A DNA stretch of 64,000 nucleotides from Alphaproteobacteria bacterium Ga0077535 (GCA_001464425.1 LNEK01000038.1:29476-93475); one strand, 5' to 3'. Positions 34,222-46,478 are shown, counted from the stretch's first letter. Notes: generated from the sequence alone by a model not told the origin. Numbers and translations: made by a program.

Positions 34222-34671
34222 TCAGCGCGAATAGACGTTGAACGCAAACCAGCACGGGGCGCTGGCGCAGCGGATCATCGCCGTCTCGATCGTGTGGCGG
34301 CCGGTGGTGCGCGGGCGGATGTGGATCACCGGCACGCTGTCTTCCAACACGTCTTGACCGATGACGCGATTGTCCGGGTCGTAGAGGCGCATGTCGAAGT
34401 CGCGGCAGCGCGTCTCGCACACGCCGACGATGCGATAATCTTGCCCCGCCCGCAGCATCACCGAAAAGCGGCGGCCCTGGCCGGCGTTAAGCCCGCCTGC
34501 AAAGGGGCCGGCCGCGCGGGCGTAGCCGTTCTCCACAAGCAGCGTTTCGGCCCGGGACAGCCGCTGCGCGAGCTCACGCGCGTACGGGTCAGGCACCTGC
34601 GCCGCGGCGGGTGTCGCCGCGAGCGTCAGCGCAGCAAACGCCGCGAGCGCCATTTTGACCCAAGACTTCAT
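34222..34671 (-). CDS. Secreted protein homologous to the TIR-protein external domain
   Basis: A 149-residue protein with a signal peptide (cut near Ala24). The rest aligns by eye with residues 215-339 of the TIR protein at 25793-26812: SRAETLLVENGY, AGQDYRIVGVCETRCRDFDMRLYD, VIGQDVLEDSVPV and CASAPCWFAF. The Cys positions 85, 89, 135 and 140 have the same spacings (4, 46, 5) as Cys271/275/321/326 there. So it is a free periplasmic or secreted copy of a putative sensor domain. Role unknown. It lies convergent to the MORN gene, abutting it with no intergenic base. Confidence 0.8.
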   Translation of the reverse strand: MKSWVKMALAAFAALTLAATPAAAQVPDPYARELAQRLSRAETLLVENGYARAAGPFAGGLNAGQGRRFSVMLRAGQDYRIVGVCETRCRDFDMRLYDPDNRVIGQDVLEDSVPVIHIRPRTTGRHTIETAMIRCASAPCWFAFNVYSR

Positions 34672-34787
34672 GTTTTCTCCGGGCGAACGCCTGGATTTGA
34701 GAGGATCGCCTCTTAAACCCCGCCACGCAAAGCCCTAAACTCAGCCTACTGAACCTGCCCTGAACCCGGGCTTTAAGGACGCAAGAC

Positions 34788-36599
34788 GTGTTCCAGACAT
34801 ACGACGATCCCGGCGGCCCTGCACTTGGCCGTAAGCACCTGCCCCGCTTGAGGAAAGCGCTCAAGGCCGCCGGCCTCGATGGCTTCATCGTGCCGCACGA
34901 GGATGAATGGCAGAACGAATACGTGCCGCCCGCCTATGATCGCTTGGCCTGGGCGACCGGCTTTACTGGATCGGCTGGCGCCGCGGTTGTGTTGGCCGAC
35001 GAAGCAGCGGTGTTTGTCGACGGGCGCTACACGCTACAGGTTCGCGCGCAGGTGGATGAGCAATTGTTCGCCTATCGCGATCTCGTCGATGGCGGCGTAC
35101 CGGCTTATCTGCGCGAGCGCGCGCCGAAGGGCGCGAAGATCGGGTATGATCCGAAACTGCACAGCCCTGACAGTTTGGAGCGTATACGCGCCGCCGCCGA
35201 TGCAGCGGGCGCTGTGCTGGTGCCGGTGACGCAAAATCCAATCGATACGATCTGGGACGACCGCCCGCCGATCCCGGCGGCGAAAGTTGTGCCGCAGCCT
35301 GAGACTTACACGGGCGAAAGCGCCGCATCGAAGCGGCATCGCTTGGGCGATGCACTCGGCGGCGAAGGCGCGGATGCGGTGGTGATTACTTCGCCCGCTT
35401 CCATCGCTTGGCTGTTCAACGTGCGCGGCGGCGATGTCGCGCGCACGCCGCTGCCGCTTGGCGAAGCGCTGCTGCACAAGGACGGCACCGCGGACTTGTT
35501 CTTGGCGGATGAGAAAGTCTCGCCGGAATTGCGCCAATGGCTCGGCAATGAAGTTGCGATCAAGCCGAGCGATGAGTTGCAGCCGACGCTTGCGGGCCTC
35601 GGCGGTAAGAGGGTGAAACTCGATCCTTCGACTTCGTCGGCTTGGTATTTTGAGGAACTCAAAAAAGCCGGCGCAGAGATCGTGCGCGGACAGGACCCTG
35701 TCGTGTTGCCGCGGGCGTGCAAGAACGCGGCGGAAATCGAAGGCTCGCGCAAGGCGCATATCCGCGATGGCGCAGCAGTTTCGCGCTATCTGCATTGGCT
35801 CGCGACTGACGCCCAAAGCGGCAAAGTGCAAGAGATCGAAGCGTGCGAGCGGCTGGAAGGTTTTCGGCATGACACCAAAGCGCTGCAAGATCTTTCGTTC
35901 GACTCGATTTCCGGCGCGGGCCCGAACGGCGCCATCGTCCACTATCGCGTCACCAAGAAAACCAACCGCAAGCTCGCGCGTGGGTCGCTCTTCCTGATCG
36001 ATAGCGGCGGCCAGTACCTCGACGGCACCACCGACATTACCCGCACGGTTGCGATCGGCCGCGCTTCGCCGGAAATGAAGGACCGCTTCACCCGCGTGCT
36101 CAAGGGCCACATCGCACTCTCGCGCGTGCGCTTCCCGAAAGGCACGACCGGCCACCAACTCGATGCGCTCGCGCGGATGAGCTTGTGGGAGGCCGGCCTC
36201 GATTATGATCACGGCACCGGCCACGGCGTCGGCGTTTATCTCGGGGTGCACGAAGGCCCGCACCGGATTGCGAAGTTCGTGAACACACAGCCGCTCGAAC
36301 CCGGCATGATCGTCTCGAACGAGCCCGGCTATTACAAAACCGGCGCTTACGGCATCCGCATCGAGAACCTGCAGGTGGTGACGCCCGCCGCTGACATCGA
36401 CGGCGGCGAACGGCCAATGCTGGGCTTTGAGACGCTGACGCTGGCGCCGATCGCGCGCGAGCTGATCATCAAGAAGATGCTGAGCAAGGACGAACTGGAC
36501 TGGATCAATGGCTATCACGCCAAGGTCTGGGACAAGATCGGGCCGTTGGTGGATGGCGAAGCGAAAGCTTGGCTGGAAGCGGCGACGAACCCGCTCTAG
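34788..36599 (+). CDS. Xaa-Pro aminopeptidase (M24 family, AMPP type)
   Basis: A 603-residue M24B peptidase starting GTG 34788. Two N-terminal creatinase-like domains (about 1-310), then the catalytic pita-bread domain. SGGQYLDGTTDITRT gives the first metal Asp pair, YDHGTGHGVGVYLGVHEGPH has the His ligand and catalytic histidines, EPGMIVSNEPGYY supplies a Glu ligand, and IRIENLQVVTPA another Glu. It removes an N-terminal residue before proline using two Mn ions, in the cytoplasm. The length fits the three-domain AMPP type (about 600). The C-terminal tail DELDWINGYHAKVWDKI is typical. Confidence 0.94.
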   Translation: MFQTYDDPGGPALGRKHLPRLRKALKAAGLDGFIVPHEDEWQNEYVPPAYDRLAWATGFTGSAGAAVVLADEAAVFVDGRYTLQVRAQVDEQLFAYRDLVDGGVPAYLRERAPKGAKIGYDPKLHSPDSLERIRAAADAAGAVLVPVTQNPIDTIWDDRPPIPAAKVVPQPETYTGESAASKRHRLGDALGGEGADAVVITSPASIAWLFNVRGGDVARTPLPLGEALLHKDGTADLFLADEKVSPELRQWLGNEVAIKPSDELQPTLAGLGGKRVKLDPSTSSAWYFEELKKAGAEIVRGQDPVVLPRACKNAAEIEGSRKAHIRDGAAVSRYLHWLATDAQSGKVQEIEACERLEGFRHDTKALQDLSFDSISGAGPNGAIVHYRVTKKTNRKLARGSLFLIDSGGQYLDGTTDITRTVAIGRASPEMKDRFTRVLKGHIALSRVRFPKGTTGHQLDALARMSLWEAGLDYDHGTGHGVGVYLGVHEGPHRIAKFVNTQPLEPGMIVSNEPGYYKTGAYGIRIENLQVVTPAADIDGGERPMLGFETLTLAPIARELIIKKMLSKDELDWINGYHAKVWDKIGPLVDGEAKAWLEAATNPL

Positions 36600-36626
36600 G
36601 CTTTCCTCCTCGCGGGGGAGAGCGCC

Positions 36627-37283
36627 ATGTTCGTCGGCCATTACGCAGCAGCGTTCGCAGCCAAAGCGATCGAACCGAAAGCGCCGATGTGGACGCTCGC
36701 CGCGGCAGCGCAGCTGGTTGATATCGGCTGGAGCGCTTTCATTATCACCGGCATTGAGCGGGCCAGCGTTGATCCAGCCCTGCCCGGCTCCACGCTTGTG
36801 CTTGAACACATGCCGTGGACGCACTCGCTGCCGATGGCATTGGCTTGGTCGGTCGGCGCGGCGTTGCTGGTGAAGCTGCTGCTGCGCTTGCCGATGTGGG
36901 CGAGCGCTGTTGTCGGGCTCACCGTGTTTTCACATTGGCTGCTCGATCTTCTCGTGCATCGGCCCGATCTCGAACTTTGGATCGGCGGCGATAAAGTCGG
37001 CTTTGCGCTTTGGAATTATCCCGTGCCCGAACAAGCGCTGGAGATTGGGTTGCTCGCGGTGTGCGGCGCGGCCTGGGTGGCGAGCCGCAAAACACTCGGG
37101 CGCTTTGCATGGCCGGCGATTGCGTTCATCGGCTTTCTCGTTGCGTTGCAAATCGTAGCGATGCTTTCGCCGCAGCCGGCTGGGCCGCTTCCACCAGAGA
37201 GCGGCGTGATGATCCTCGCTATCTACCTTGTTGTGGTCGCGCTCGCTGCATTGACGGATTTACGGGGCAAGCGCACGAGTTGA
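36627..37283 (+). CDS. Multi-span membrane protein (YdjM/DUF457-like)
   Basis: A 218-residue protein with several transmembrane helices. The pattern of His and Asp in MFVGHYAAAF, LEHMPWTHSLPMAL and FSHWLLDLLVHRPDLEL resembles membrane-bound metal-dependent hydrolases of the YdjM/DUF457 group, recognised by eye only. It probably sits in the inner membrane, with the His/Asp residues close to the membrane face. 28 bases after the aminopeptidase, so possibly co-transcribed. Confidence 0.65.
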   Translation: MFVGHYAAAFAAKAIEPKAPMWTLAAAAQLVDIGWSAFIITGIERASVDPALPGSTLVLEHMPWTHSLPMALAWSVGAALLVKLLLRLPMWASAVVGLTVFSHWLLDLLVHRPDLELWIGGDKVGFALWNYPVPEQALEIGLLAVCGAAWVASRKTLGRFAWPAIAFIGFLVALQIVAMLSPQPAGPLPPESGVMILAIYLVVVALAALTDLRGKRTS

Positions 37284-37301
37284 TCCGGGGAGGCTCAAGT
37301 C

Positions 37302-37697
37302 ATGTCCAATACAGAACCCGTTCGCGCGCTCTACGCAGCATTCGCCAAGGGCGACATGCCCGCAGCGCTCGCCACCATGGCGCCTGACATCGTTTGGAAC
37401 GAAGCCGAGAATTATCCGTACGCCGATCGCAACCCATATGTGGGGCCAGAAGCGGTGCTGATGGGCGTGTTCGCGCGCATCGGCGGCGACTGGGATGACT
37501 TCGCTGCAGTGCCCGATGAATTCATCGACGGCGGCGATACAATCGTTTCACTCGGCCATTACAGCGGCACGCATAAGGCCACCGGCAAACCCATGCGAGC
37601 ACAGTTCGCGCACGTCTGCCGTGTCAAGAACGGCAAGATCGCTGCGTTTCAGCAATATGCCGATACGCTTGGCACATGGCGCGCAACTCAGGCGTGA
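37302..37697 (+). CDS. SnoaL-like/NTF2-fold protein
   Basis: A 131-residue alpha+beta protein with the SnoaL-like pattern: VRALYAAFAKGDMPAALATMAPDIVWNEAENYPY, EAVLMGVFARIGGDW, and TGKPMRAQFAHVCRVKNGKIAAFQQYADT. NTF2-fold members are polyketide cyclases, dehydratases or simple ligand-binding proteins; no catalytic residues distinguish it here. A GGGGAGG sits just before the ATG. It is 18 bases from the preceding membrane-protein stop. Confidence 0.85.
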   Translation: MSNTEPVRALYAAFAKGDMPAALATMAPDIVWNEAENYPYADRNPYVGPEAVLMGVFARIGGDWDDFAAVPDEFIDGGDTIVSLGHYSGTHKATGKPMRAQFAHVCRVKNGKIAAFQQYADTLGTWRATQA

Positions 37698-37776
37698 GGA
37701 GATCGGAAGCTAGATCACGCTTGATCCCTCCCCCTTGAGCGCGCCAATCTGTTGGCTTGCTCAGGGGGGCTCTTAC

Positions 37777-39315
37777 ATGGACCGCAACGACATTCCGCCG
37801 ATCGATCAAATCGCCAAGCCGACACGGCGCGGCCTTTGGGCGGGCGCCGCGGCGCTGACGCCGCTCGCATTCGCGGAAGATGCTGACGCAGCGACGCCGA
37901 ACCGGAGCGCGCTGCGGCGCGTGGTCGATCAGCAGAAGGATGAAACCGTCGCGCTGCTGCAGGATTGGATTCGCAATCCGACGATCGCCGCCGAAGGTCT
38001 GAACATCCAGCAAGGCGCCGAGTACATGGCGCAACTCGCGCGCGACTCTGGGTTTCAAACCGTCGAGATCGTGCAGACGGATGGCTCGCCCGGCGTGTGG
38101 GCGACGCTCGATGTCGGCGCGCCGAAAACGCTCGCCGTTTATTTCATGTATGACGTGAAGCAGTTCAATCCGGCGGAATGGACTTCGCCGCCATTGGAAG
38201 CGCGGCTGGTTGATAACGAGCTCGGGCGCGTGATGGTGGGCCGCGGGACAGTCAACCAGAAAGGCCCGGAGATCGCCTTTCTTGCGGCGCTCCGCGCACT
38301 GCGCGCGGCGGGCCGGCAGCCGCCGGTCAACATCGTGCTGGTGTGCGAGGGCGAAGAAGAAATCGGCAGTCCGCACTTCCACCAGATCGTGCGCCGCCCC
38401 GACATCATGGCGCGGCTACAAAACAGCGTTGGCGTGTTCATTCCAAGCGCCTGGCAAGATCCGACCACTGGCGGCGTCAGCGTCAATCTCGGCGCCAAAG
38501 GTATTGTCGAATTGGAGCTCATCGCCAGCGGCGAAAGCTGGGGCCGCGGACCGACGCGCGATATTCACTCAAGCACCAAAGCCATGGTCGATGCGCCAGT
38601 GTGGCGCCTGGTGCGCGCGCTCGACACGCTCACCACCGAAGACGGCAACACGCCCGCGATCGACGGCTGGTTCGAAAACGTGCGCCCGCTCACGGCGCGC
38701 GAACGCGAACTCATCGCGCAAGGCGCGCGCAACACGAGCGAAGCGGATTGGAAACAGCGCAACGGCGTTTCGCATTTCATCGACGATCTGCCGTGGGCGC
38801 AGGCGCTGGAGCGCCTCGCCTCGCAGCCGACGGTGAACATTGAAGGCCTCGTCGCCGGCTATACCGGCCCGGGCGGCATGACCATTCTGCCGTCGCGCGG
38901 CGTCGCAAAGATCGATCTGCGGCTCGTGCCGAACCAAACGCGCGCCGAGGCGGAAGCCAAACTGCGCGCGCACCTCGACGCGCGCGGTTTCAACGATGTG
39001 CAGGTGGTCGTCGGCGGCGGCTACGACCCAACGGAAACCGCCGAGGACAGCGCCATCGTGCAGGCGCAGCTCGCCGTTTATCGGCGCGCTGGCGCGCGGG
39101 CGACGCTGAACCCGCGCCTCGCCGGCTCGTGGCCAGGCGCGGTGTTCACAGCGCCGCCTGTGAGCTTGCCGGCCGGCCAATTCGGGCTCGGGCACGGTAG
39201 TGGCGCGCACGCGCCGAATGAGTATTTCCTGATCGACAGCAACAATGCGCGTGTTCAGGGACTTTCCGGCGCCGTGATGGGCTTCATCGACATAATGTAC
39301 GAACTCGCGCGCTGA
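37777..39315 (+). CDS. M20-family metallohydrolase-like protein with altered metal ligands
   Basis: A 512-residue M20/CNDP-type hydrolase with a Tat-like signal (TRRGLWAGAAALTPL). Start at ATG 37777; upstream residues are non-coding. The fold is clear: YFMYDVKQFNPAEWTSPP, GRGTVNQKGPEIAFLAAL, LVCEGEEEIGSPH and GLGHGSGAHAPNEYFL. The usual HxD is MxD (Met124 where His is expected) and the bridging Asp of GRGxxDxKG is Asn160. The catalytic Glu pair and C-terminal His remain. It would therefore lack a normal two-metal site. Periplasmic if the Tat signal works. Confidence 0.85.
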   Translation: MDRNDIPPIDQIAKPTRRGLWAGAAALTPLAFAEDADAATPNRSALRRVVDQQKDETVALLQDWIRNPTIAAEGLNIQQGAEYMAQLARDSGFQTVEIVQTDGSPGVWATLDVGAPKTLAVYFMYDVKQFNPAEWTSPPLEARLVDNELGRVMVGRGTVNQKGPEIAFLAALRALRAAGRQPPVNIVLVCEGEEEIGSPHFHQIVRRPDIMARLQNSVGVFIPSAWQDPTTGGVSVNLGAKGIVELELIASGESWGRGPTRDIHSSTKAMVDAPVWRLVRALDTLTTEDGNTPAIDGWFENVRPLTARERELIAQGARNTSEADWKQRNGVSHFIDDLPWAQALERLASQPTVNIEGLVAGYTGPGGMTILPSRGVAKIDLRLVPNQTRAEAEAKLRAHLDARGFNDVQVVVGGGYDPTETAEDSAIVQAQLAVYRRAGARATLNPRLAGSWPGAVFTAPPVSLPAGQFGLGHGSGAHAPNEYFLIDSNNARVQGLSGAVMGFIDIMYELAR

Positions 39316-39352
39316 GGCTGAACCAAATCCGGCCTTCGCGCGTAAGCCATCC

Positions 39353-42096
<2,744 letters not shown>

Positions 42097-42165
42097 TTAG
42101 CTGAGAGTCAGCGGGCGCGAGCAAGAATGAGCGTTGCGCTCCCCCGCCCGCGCCCGAGAGCAATC

Positions 42166-43020
42166 TTAGAACACCGCGCCGAATGTGCGGCCGAGCCAGC
42201 CGCGGCGACGCGCTTCTTCCTCGGCGACGGGAGCAACGCCTGAATCGGTCATCAGCCGATACGAGCGCTGGTACCATTCGCTGCCCGGGAAGTTGTGCCC
42301 GAGGATCGAGGCCATACGCTGCGCTTCTTCAGTCATCCCGACGGAGAGATAGGATTCCACCAAGCGGTGCAGCGCTTCCGGCGTGTGTGAGGTGCGCTGG
42401 AAGTTCTCGTTCTCGATCACATTGCGGAAGCGGTTGATCGCGGCGAGATGCTGATCGCGCGTGAGATAGAAGCGGCCCACCGCCATCTCTTTGCCGGCGA
42501 GCTGGTCATAGACCATGTCGATCTTCAAACGCGCATCGCGCGCGTAGGCGCTTTCCGGGTAGCGACGCACAACGTCGTTCAACGCCTGCAGCGCGCGCTC
42601 AGTCGTGCCTTGGTCGCGGCCCACGTCGAGAATGCGCTCGAAATGGCAGATCGCGATCAGATAATAGGCGTACGGCGCGTTCTCGTTGCCGGGATGCAGC
42701 GCGATGAAGCGCTGCGCGTCGGCGATCGATTCATCGTAATCGTTGTTCTGATAGTGCGCATACGCTTCCATGAGCATCGCGCGGCGCGCCCAAGACGAAT
42801 ACGGGTGCTGACGTTCCACTTCTTCGAAATTGCGCAGCGCTTGCGGCCAGCGGCGGCGATCGAGATTGGCGGCGCCGCGATTGTAAATCTGCGCCACTGG
42901 TTCATCGACGAATTGCTGCCGCTCAGCCTGCTGACGGCCGAGCGTTCCGCAGGCGCCAAGGCCGGCGGCCAGCAACGTCGCGCCAAGGACGCGAGCCAGA
43001 TGCATCTGTCGAGAGTTCAT
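42166..43020 (-). CDS. bamD: Outer membrane assembly lipoprotein BamD
   Basis: A 284-residue lipoprotein with Cys after LLAAGLGA (lipobox) and TPR-like helices: EPVAQIYNRGAANLDRRRWPQALRNFEEVERQHPYSSWARRA, then YNDYDESIADAQRFIALHPGNENAPYAYYLIAICHFERI, and FRNVIENENFQRTSHTPEALHRLVESYLSVGM. It is part of the BAM complex on the inner side of the outer membrane and inserts beta-barrel proteins. The start is ATG 43020, or 43023 one codon earlier. Downstream of lpxC as in other alphaproteobacteria. Confidence 0.94.
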   Translation of the reverse strand: MNSRQMHLARVLGATLLAAGLGACGTLGRQQAERQQFVDEPVAQIYNRGAANLDRRRWPQALRNFEEVERQHPYSSWARRAMLMEAYAHYQNNDYDESIADAQRFIALHPGNENAPYAYYLIAICHFERILDVGRDQGTTERALQALNDVVRRYPESAYARDARLKIDMVYDQLAGKEMAVGRFYLTRDQHLAAINRFRNVIENENFQRTSHTPEALHRLVESYLSVGMTEEAQRMASILGHNFPGSEWYQRSYRLMTDSGVAPVAEEEARRRGWLGRTFGAVF

Positions 43021-43135
43021 CACCCGGCCTCTTCTTGCTCAGCACGTGGGGTGCGCCGAAGCGCGTCTTCACTCGCCTGATACAGGATCAATGGCGCGGC
43101 GCAAAGCGCCTGCGGCTGTCGCACGAACAGGTGTT

Positions 43136-44071
43136 TCAGCCGGCGGCTGCAATAAGGGCGGGTGCGGCCTCGCGGACCGTTTCGGCCTCAATATCGTATT
43201 CCCAGCGCCAAGCGTCCGGCGTGTCCAGAAGCGCGCGAACCAGGCGGGCGTTCAAGGCATGGCCAGGCTGGTCGGCCACAAAGCGGCCACAAATCGGCGC
43301 GCCGGCCATCGCCAGATCGCCCACAGCGTCGAGCATCTTGTGGCGGACGAATTCGTCATCGAAGCGAAGTCCTTCCGGGTTCACCACCCGGCCGGAGTCC
43401 ACCACCAGCGTATTGGCCATCGACGCGCCGAGGCCGAGGCCAGCCGCGCGCATAGCGTCGGCATCGGCCAGGAAGCCGAAGGTGCGGGCGTCGGCGATTT
43501 CGTTGAGGAAGGCGTCCGGCGTCACATGCACACGGCGCCGCTGCTCGCCAATGGCGGCGTCGGCGAAGCGGATGGTGACGTCGATATCGAGGCCGTCAAA
43601 GCCATCGCTCGGCAGCAAAGCCGCGCTTTTCGCGCCCATACGGACTTCGATCGGCTCCAGAATGCGGATCACGCGCTGCGCGACGTGTTGTTGCTTGATG
43701 CCGGCGTTCAGCAGGGTCTGCACGAACGGGGCGGACGAACCATCGAGGATCGGCACTTCCGGGCCGTCCACTTCGACGATCAAATTATCGACGCCGAGGC
43801 CAGCGCAGGCCGAGAGCAGATGCTCAACCGTGCCCAGCTCGACGCCGGCGACATTGCGGATGGTGGTGCAATTGCGGGTATCGTGCACGCTATCGGCATG
43901 CGCGCGAATGACGTTATCCACACCGCCTCGGACGTCGGTCCGGACGAAGACGATGCCGGTGTCGACCGGCGCAGGGCTGAGCGCCATGCGCACGTGCGCG
44001 CCAGAGTGGACGCCCACACCGGCACACATGGCCGGACCTGCTATGGTCTGCTGACGACGCAACGTAGCCAC
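43136..44071 (-). CDS. lpxC: UDP-3-O-acyl-N-acetylglucosamine deacetylase LpxC
   Basis: A 311-residue zinc enzyme for the committed step of lipid A synthesis. Start chosen at GTG 44071 (VATLRRQQTIAG), which matches the usual family N-terminus and is preceded by a GGGGGCGG tract. A longer 27-residue extension looks non-coding. Landmarks are CAGVGVHSGAHVRMALSPAPVDTGIVFVRTD, TVEHLLSACAGLGVDNLIVEVDGPEVPILDGS (first Zn His) and FVRHKMLDAVGDLAMAG (second His and Asp). Divergent from the TPR gene. Confidence 0.95.
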   Translation of the reverse strand: MATLRRQQTIAGPAMCAGVGVHSGAHVRMALSPAPVDTGIVFVRTDVRGGVDNVIRAHADSVHDTRNCTTIRNVAGVELGTVEHLLSACAGLGVDNLIVEVDGPEVPILDGSSAPFVQTLLNAGIKQQHVAQRVIRILEPIEVRMGAKSAALLPSDGFDGLDIDVTIRFADAAIGEQRRRVHVTPDAFLNEIADARTFGFLADADAMRAAGLGLGASMANTLVVDSGRVVNPEGLRFDDEFVRHKMLDAVGDLAMAGAPICGRFVADQPGHALNARLVRALLDTPDAWRWEYDIEAETVREAAPALIAAAG

Positions 44072-44202
44072 CCTAATCCGCCCCCTTGCAGGGATTTGGG
44101 CCCCCCGACCCGACGCTTGATCTAAGCGCCGGTTCCTGGCGTCACAACACACGTTGCGTTACGGTTTGTGACTATTAAGCAAAAGGCCATAACTTACTGA
44201 AA

Positions 44203-45924
44203 ATGGACAATAATCTCACCTCATCTGGCAGCCCTGAAGCGGCCGCAATGTTGGCGCTGGCGAAAGCCGGCGGCCCGCATGCGGCGCTGGCGGCGCGGCG
44301 TGCCGCATGGCTGGCGGAGCGCCAGGACCCGGAACTGGCCAGAGAAGCACTGAAGGTTGCGATCCGCTTAGAGCCGCAAGACCCCGCCCCAAAACTAGCG
44401 CTGGCGCGGCTCGCGGCGGAACAAGGCGACCTAGCCGGCGCGGCCGCGGCGGCTCGGGACGTGGTCGCGGAAACCACAGATCAGCCCGCCCGCGCACGCG
44501 CGACGTTCATGCTCGGCGAAATCGCCCGCGTGCAGGGCGACCGGCCGACAGCGCGCGGGCACTATGGCGAGACGCTGCGGATTGAAGACCGATTGCTTGC
44601 CGCAAACCGCTCCGATCCGACTGCAGCGCGCTGGTACGCCCGCGCACGCGGCCGATTGGCGGAACTCGACGCTGTCGATGGCGACCGGAGCCGCGCGCGC
44701 ACTGGGGCGGAAGGCGCGCTCGCCATGCTGCGCGCAGCGGCGGCTGGGATCGGCGAGCCGCCTGTGCTGGCTGCAGATATCGCCGATGCTGAAATGCGTC
44801 TTGGCGCGCTCGAACTCGATGACGGTGAGCCCGCATCGGCGCGGCGGCGCTTGGGTGAAGCGATCGGCCGGTACGAAGCGCTCGTCGTCACCGAAAAGGA
44901 TGAGCCGCACTGGCGCGCGGTGCTCTCGGATGCGTGGGCGCTCGCGGCGGAAGCGGATTATGTGCGCGGCGCCGCCGATCGCGCACGCGAAGCGATGGAT
45001 AAAGCGTTGCAGACGCGGCTTCGACTCGCCGCGCGCGACCCGCGAGAGGCTTTCGCGCTGGCCGGCACTTGGCGCTTACGAAGCGCTCTGCTTTCGGCGA
45101 TCGGTGACAACACGGGAGCTGCGGACTCTCTGCAGCAAGCTCGCAATCTGGCGGAGCAATTGGCGCGCCCGCCCTGCCCGGATGCGCCTGCGCGCTTTCT
45201 CGTACACACACTGCTGGACCAAGCGGATCAAGCGCTCCGCTCCAACGCCATCAACGCCGCGCGTGAAGCCGCTGATACAGCACGCGCGCATGCGGAAGAC
45301 TACGCGCGCGCGCCGAATGCTGCGCCGGTTTGGTTCACCGATGTCGCGGCAGCTTGGGATCGCTTGGGCGAAGTCGCGCGCTTGGCGCGTGCGCAGGTGC
45401 AAGCTCAAGAGGCATTCGCACGCGCCACCGAGTTTCGCCGCATGGCGCTAGAGCGCGAACCGAAGAACACGCAATCCGCCCGCGGCCTGGCTGCGGCGCT
45501 GGTCAAGCAAGGCGAAGCGGCGCTCGAGGCGAAAGCGTACGCGGGCGCGCGCGCTTCATTTCAGGAGAGCGCTGCGCTGCGGCTTTCACTGTTCGAGGCC
45601 AACCAGGACGATCCACGCACAGCGCAAGCTTTAGCAGTGGCGTTAGAACGACTAGGCCTCACCGCGCAGGCGCAAGGCGACATAGGCACCGCGCGCGCGG
45701 CGTGGGAGGAAGAGTTGGTCCTCGCCGATCGCATCTTCGCCACCGACGATGATATCGAAGGCCAACGCTTTCGCGCCATTGTCGAAGCGCATCTATCTGG
45801 CGTCGCCGGCGCCGATAGTGAGAGCTATCGGACCTCGGCGCTGGCGCGCTTCGATGACCTTGCGAAAGCTGGCGTGATGACAGAACGCGAAGCGGCGCTG
45901 CGCAAGCGGCTTTGGGGCGGCTGA
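44203..45924 (+). CDS. TPR-like repeat protein
   Basis: A 573-residue cytoplasmic protein without signal or membrane segments, made of many Ala-rich helical hairpins. Repeat signatures include EPQDPAPKLALARLAAEQGDLAGAAAAAR, FMLGEIARVQGDRPTARGHYGETLRIEDRLLA and ALAVALERLGLTAQAQGDIGTARAAWEEELVLADR. It probably acts as a protein-protein scaffold. There is no known family name. The next gene (PAP2-like) starts two bases after its stop, so both are co-translated. Confidence 0.8.
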   Translation: MDNNLTSSGSPEAAAMLALAKAGGPHAALAARRAAWLAERQDPELAREALKVAIRLEPQDPAPKLALARLAAEQGDLAGAAAAARDVVAETTDQPARARATFMLGEIARVQGDRPTARGHYGETLRIEDRLLAANRSDPTAARWYARARGRLAELDAVDGDRSRARTGAEGALAMLRAAAAGIGEPPVLAADIADAEMRLGALELDDGEPASARRRLGEAIGRYEALVVTEKDEPHWRAVLSDAWALAAEADYVRGAADRAREAMDKALQTRLRLAARDPREAFALAGTWRLRSALLSAIGDNTGAADSLQQARNLAEQLARPPCPDAPARFLVHTLLDQADQALRSNAINAAREAADTARAHAEDYARAPNAAPVWFTDVAAAWDRLGEVARLARAQVQAQEAFARATEFRRMALEREPKNTQSARGLAAALVKQGEAALEAKAYAGARASFQESAALRLSLFEANQDDPRTAQALAVALERLGLTAQAQGDIGTARAAWEEELVLADRIFATDDDIEGQRFRAIVEAHLSGVAGADSESYRTSALARFDDLAKAGVMTEREAALRKRLWGG

Positions 45925-45925
45925 T

Positions 45926-46477
45926 GTGAAGCGCGCGATCGCACACACCTTCTCGCTACTCGGGCATCCGGCGTTGCTGATGCCGCTTGTCGTTCTGGCG
46001 GCAGCGGGCACGAACGGCCTGTTGCCTGTCGTTGCCGCTGGCGCCGTCGCCGCGCTGGTCGTCGGCTTCAGCGCGGTGCGCGTACGAACCGGCCGGTGGC
46101 GCGATAGCGATGCATCGGCGCAGCACGAACGCAAAGAGCTGAACCTGTTTTTGACTGTGCTGTTGCTCGCGGCGGCCGCCCTCGCCTATTGGCTCGGCCA
46201 ACCGGTCCAACTCGTAGCGGGGCTCGCTCTCTCAGCTGCGATTGTGCTGGCGGCGCTGGCGCTGCGGCACAGACTGAAGCTCTCGCTGCATGTGGCGTTC
46301 GCTGTGTTCGGGGCGGGCGTCCTTATGGCGCTTGCACCGGCGCTCGGCATTGCGCTCGCAATTTTCACTGCCGGTGTCGCGTGGGCGCGGCTGGAATTGC
46401 AGCGTCACACGCGCGACGACGTTGTGGCCGGCGCCATCGCGGGCGCCCTTGCAGCGCTCATTCTAACGTTCGTGTAG
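45926..46477 (+). CDS. PAP2-superfamily-like membrane protein
   Basis: A 183-residue hydrophobic protein with about five to six helices. It carries residues reminiscent of the PAP2 phosphatase core: SLHVAF (in place of PSGH) and WARLELQRHTRDDVVAGA (Arg-x5-His-x3-Asp-like). The GTG start at 45926 is one base after the TPR stop. The active motif is divergent, so catalytic activity on lipid phosphates is only a suggestion. Membrane location is supported. Confidence 0.6.
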   Translation: MKRAIAHTFSLLGHPALLMPLVVLAAAGTNGLLPVVAAGAVAALVVGFSAVRVRTGRWRDSDASAQHERKELNLFLTVLLLAAAALAYWLGQPVQLVAGLALSAAIVLAALALRHRLKLSLHVAFAVFGAGVLMALAPALGIALAIFTAGVAWARLELQRHTRDDVVAGAIAGALAALILTFV

Positions 46478-46478
46478 C

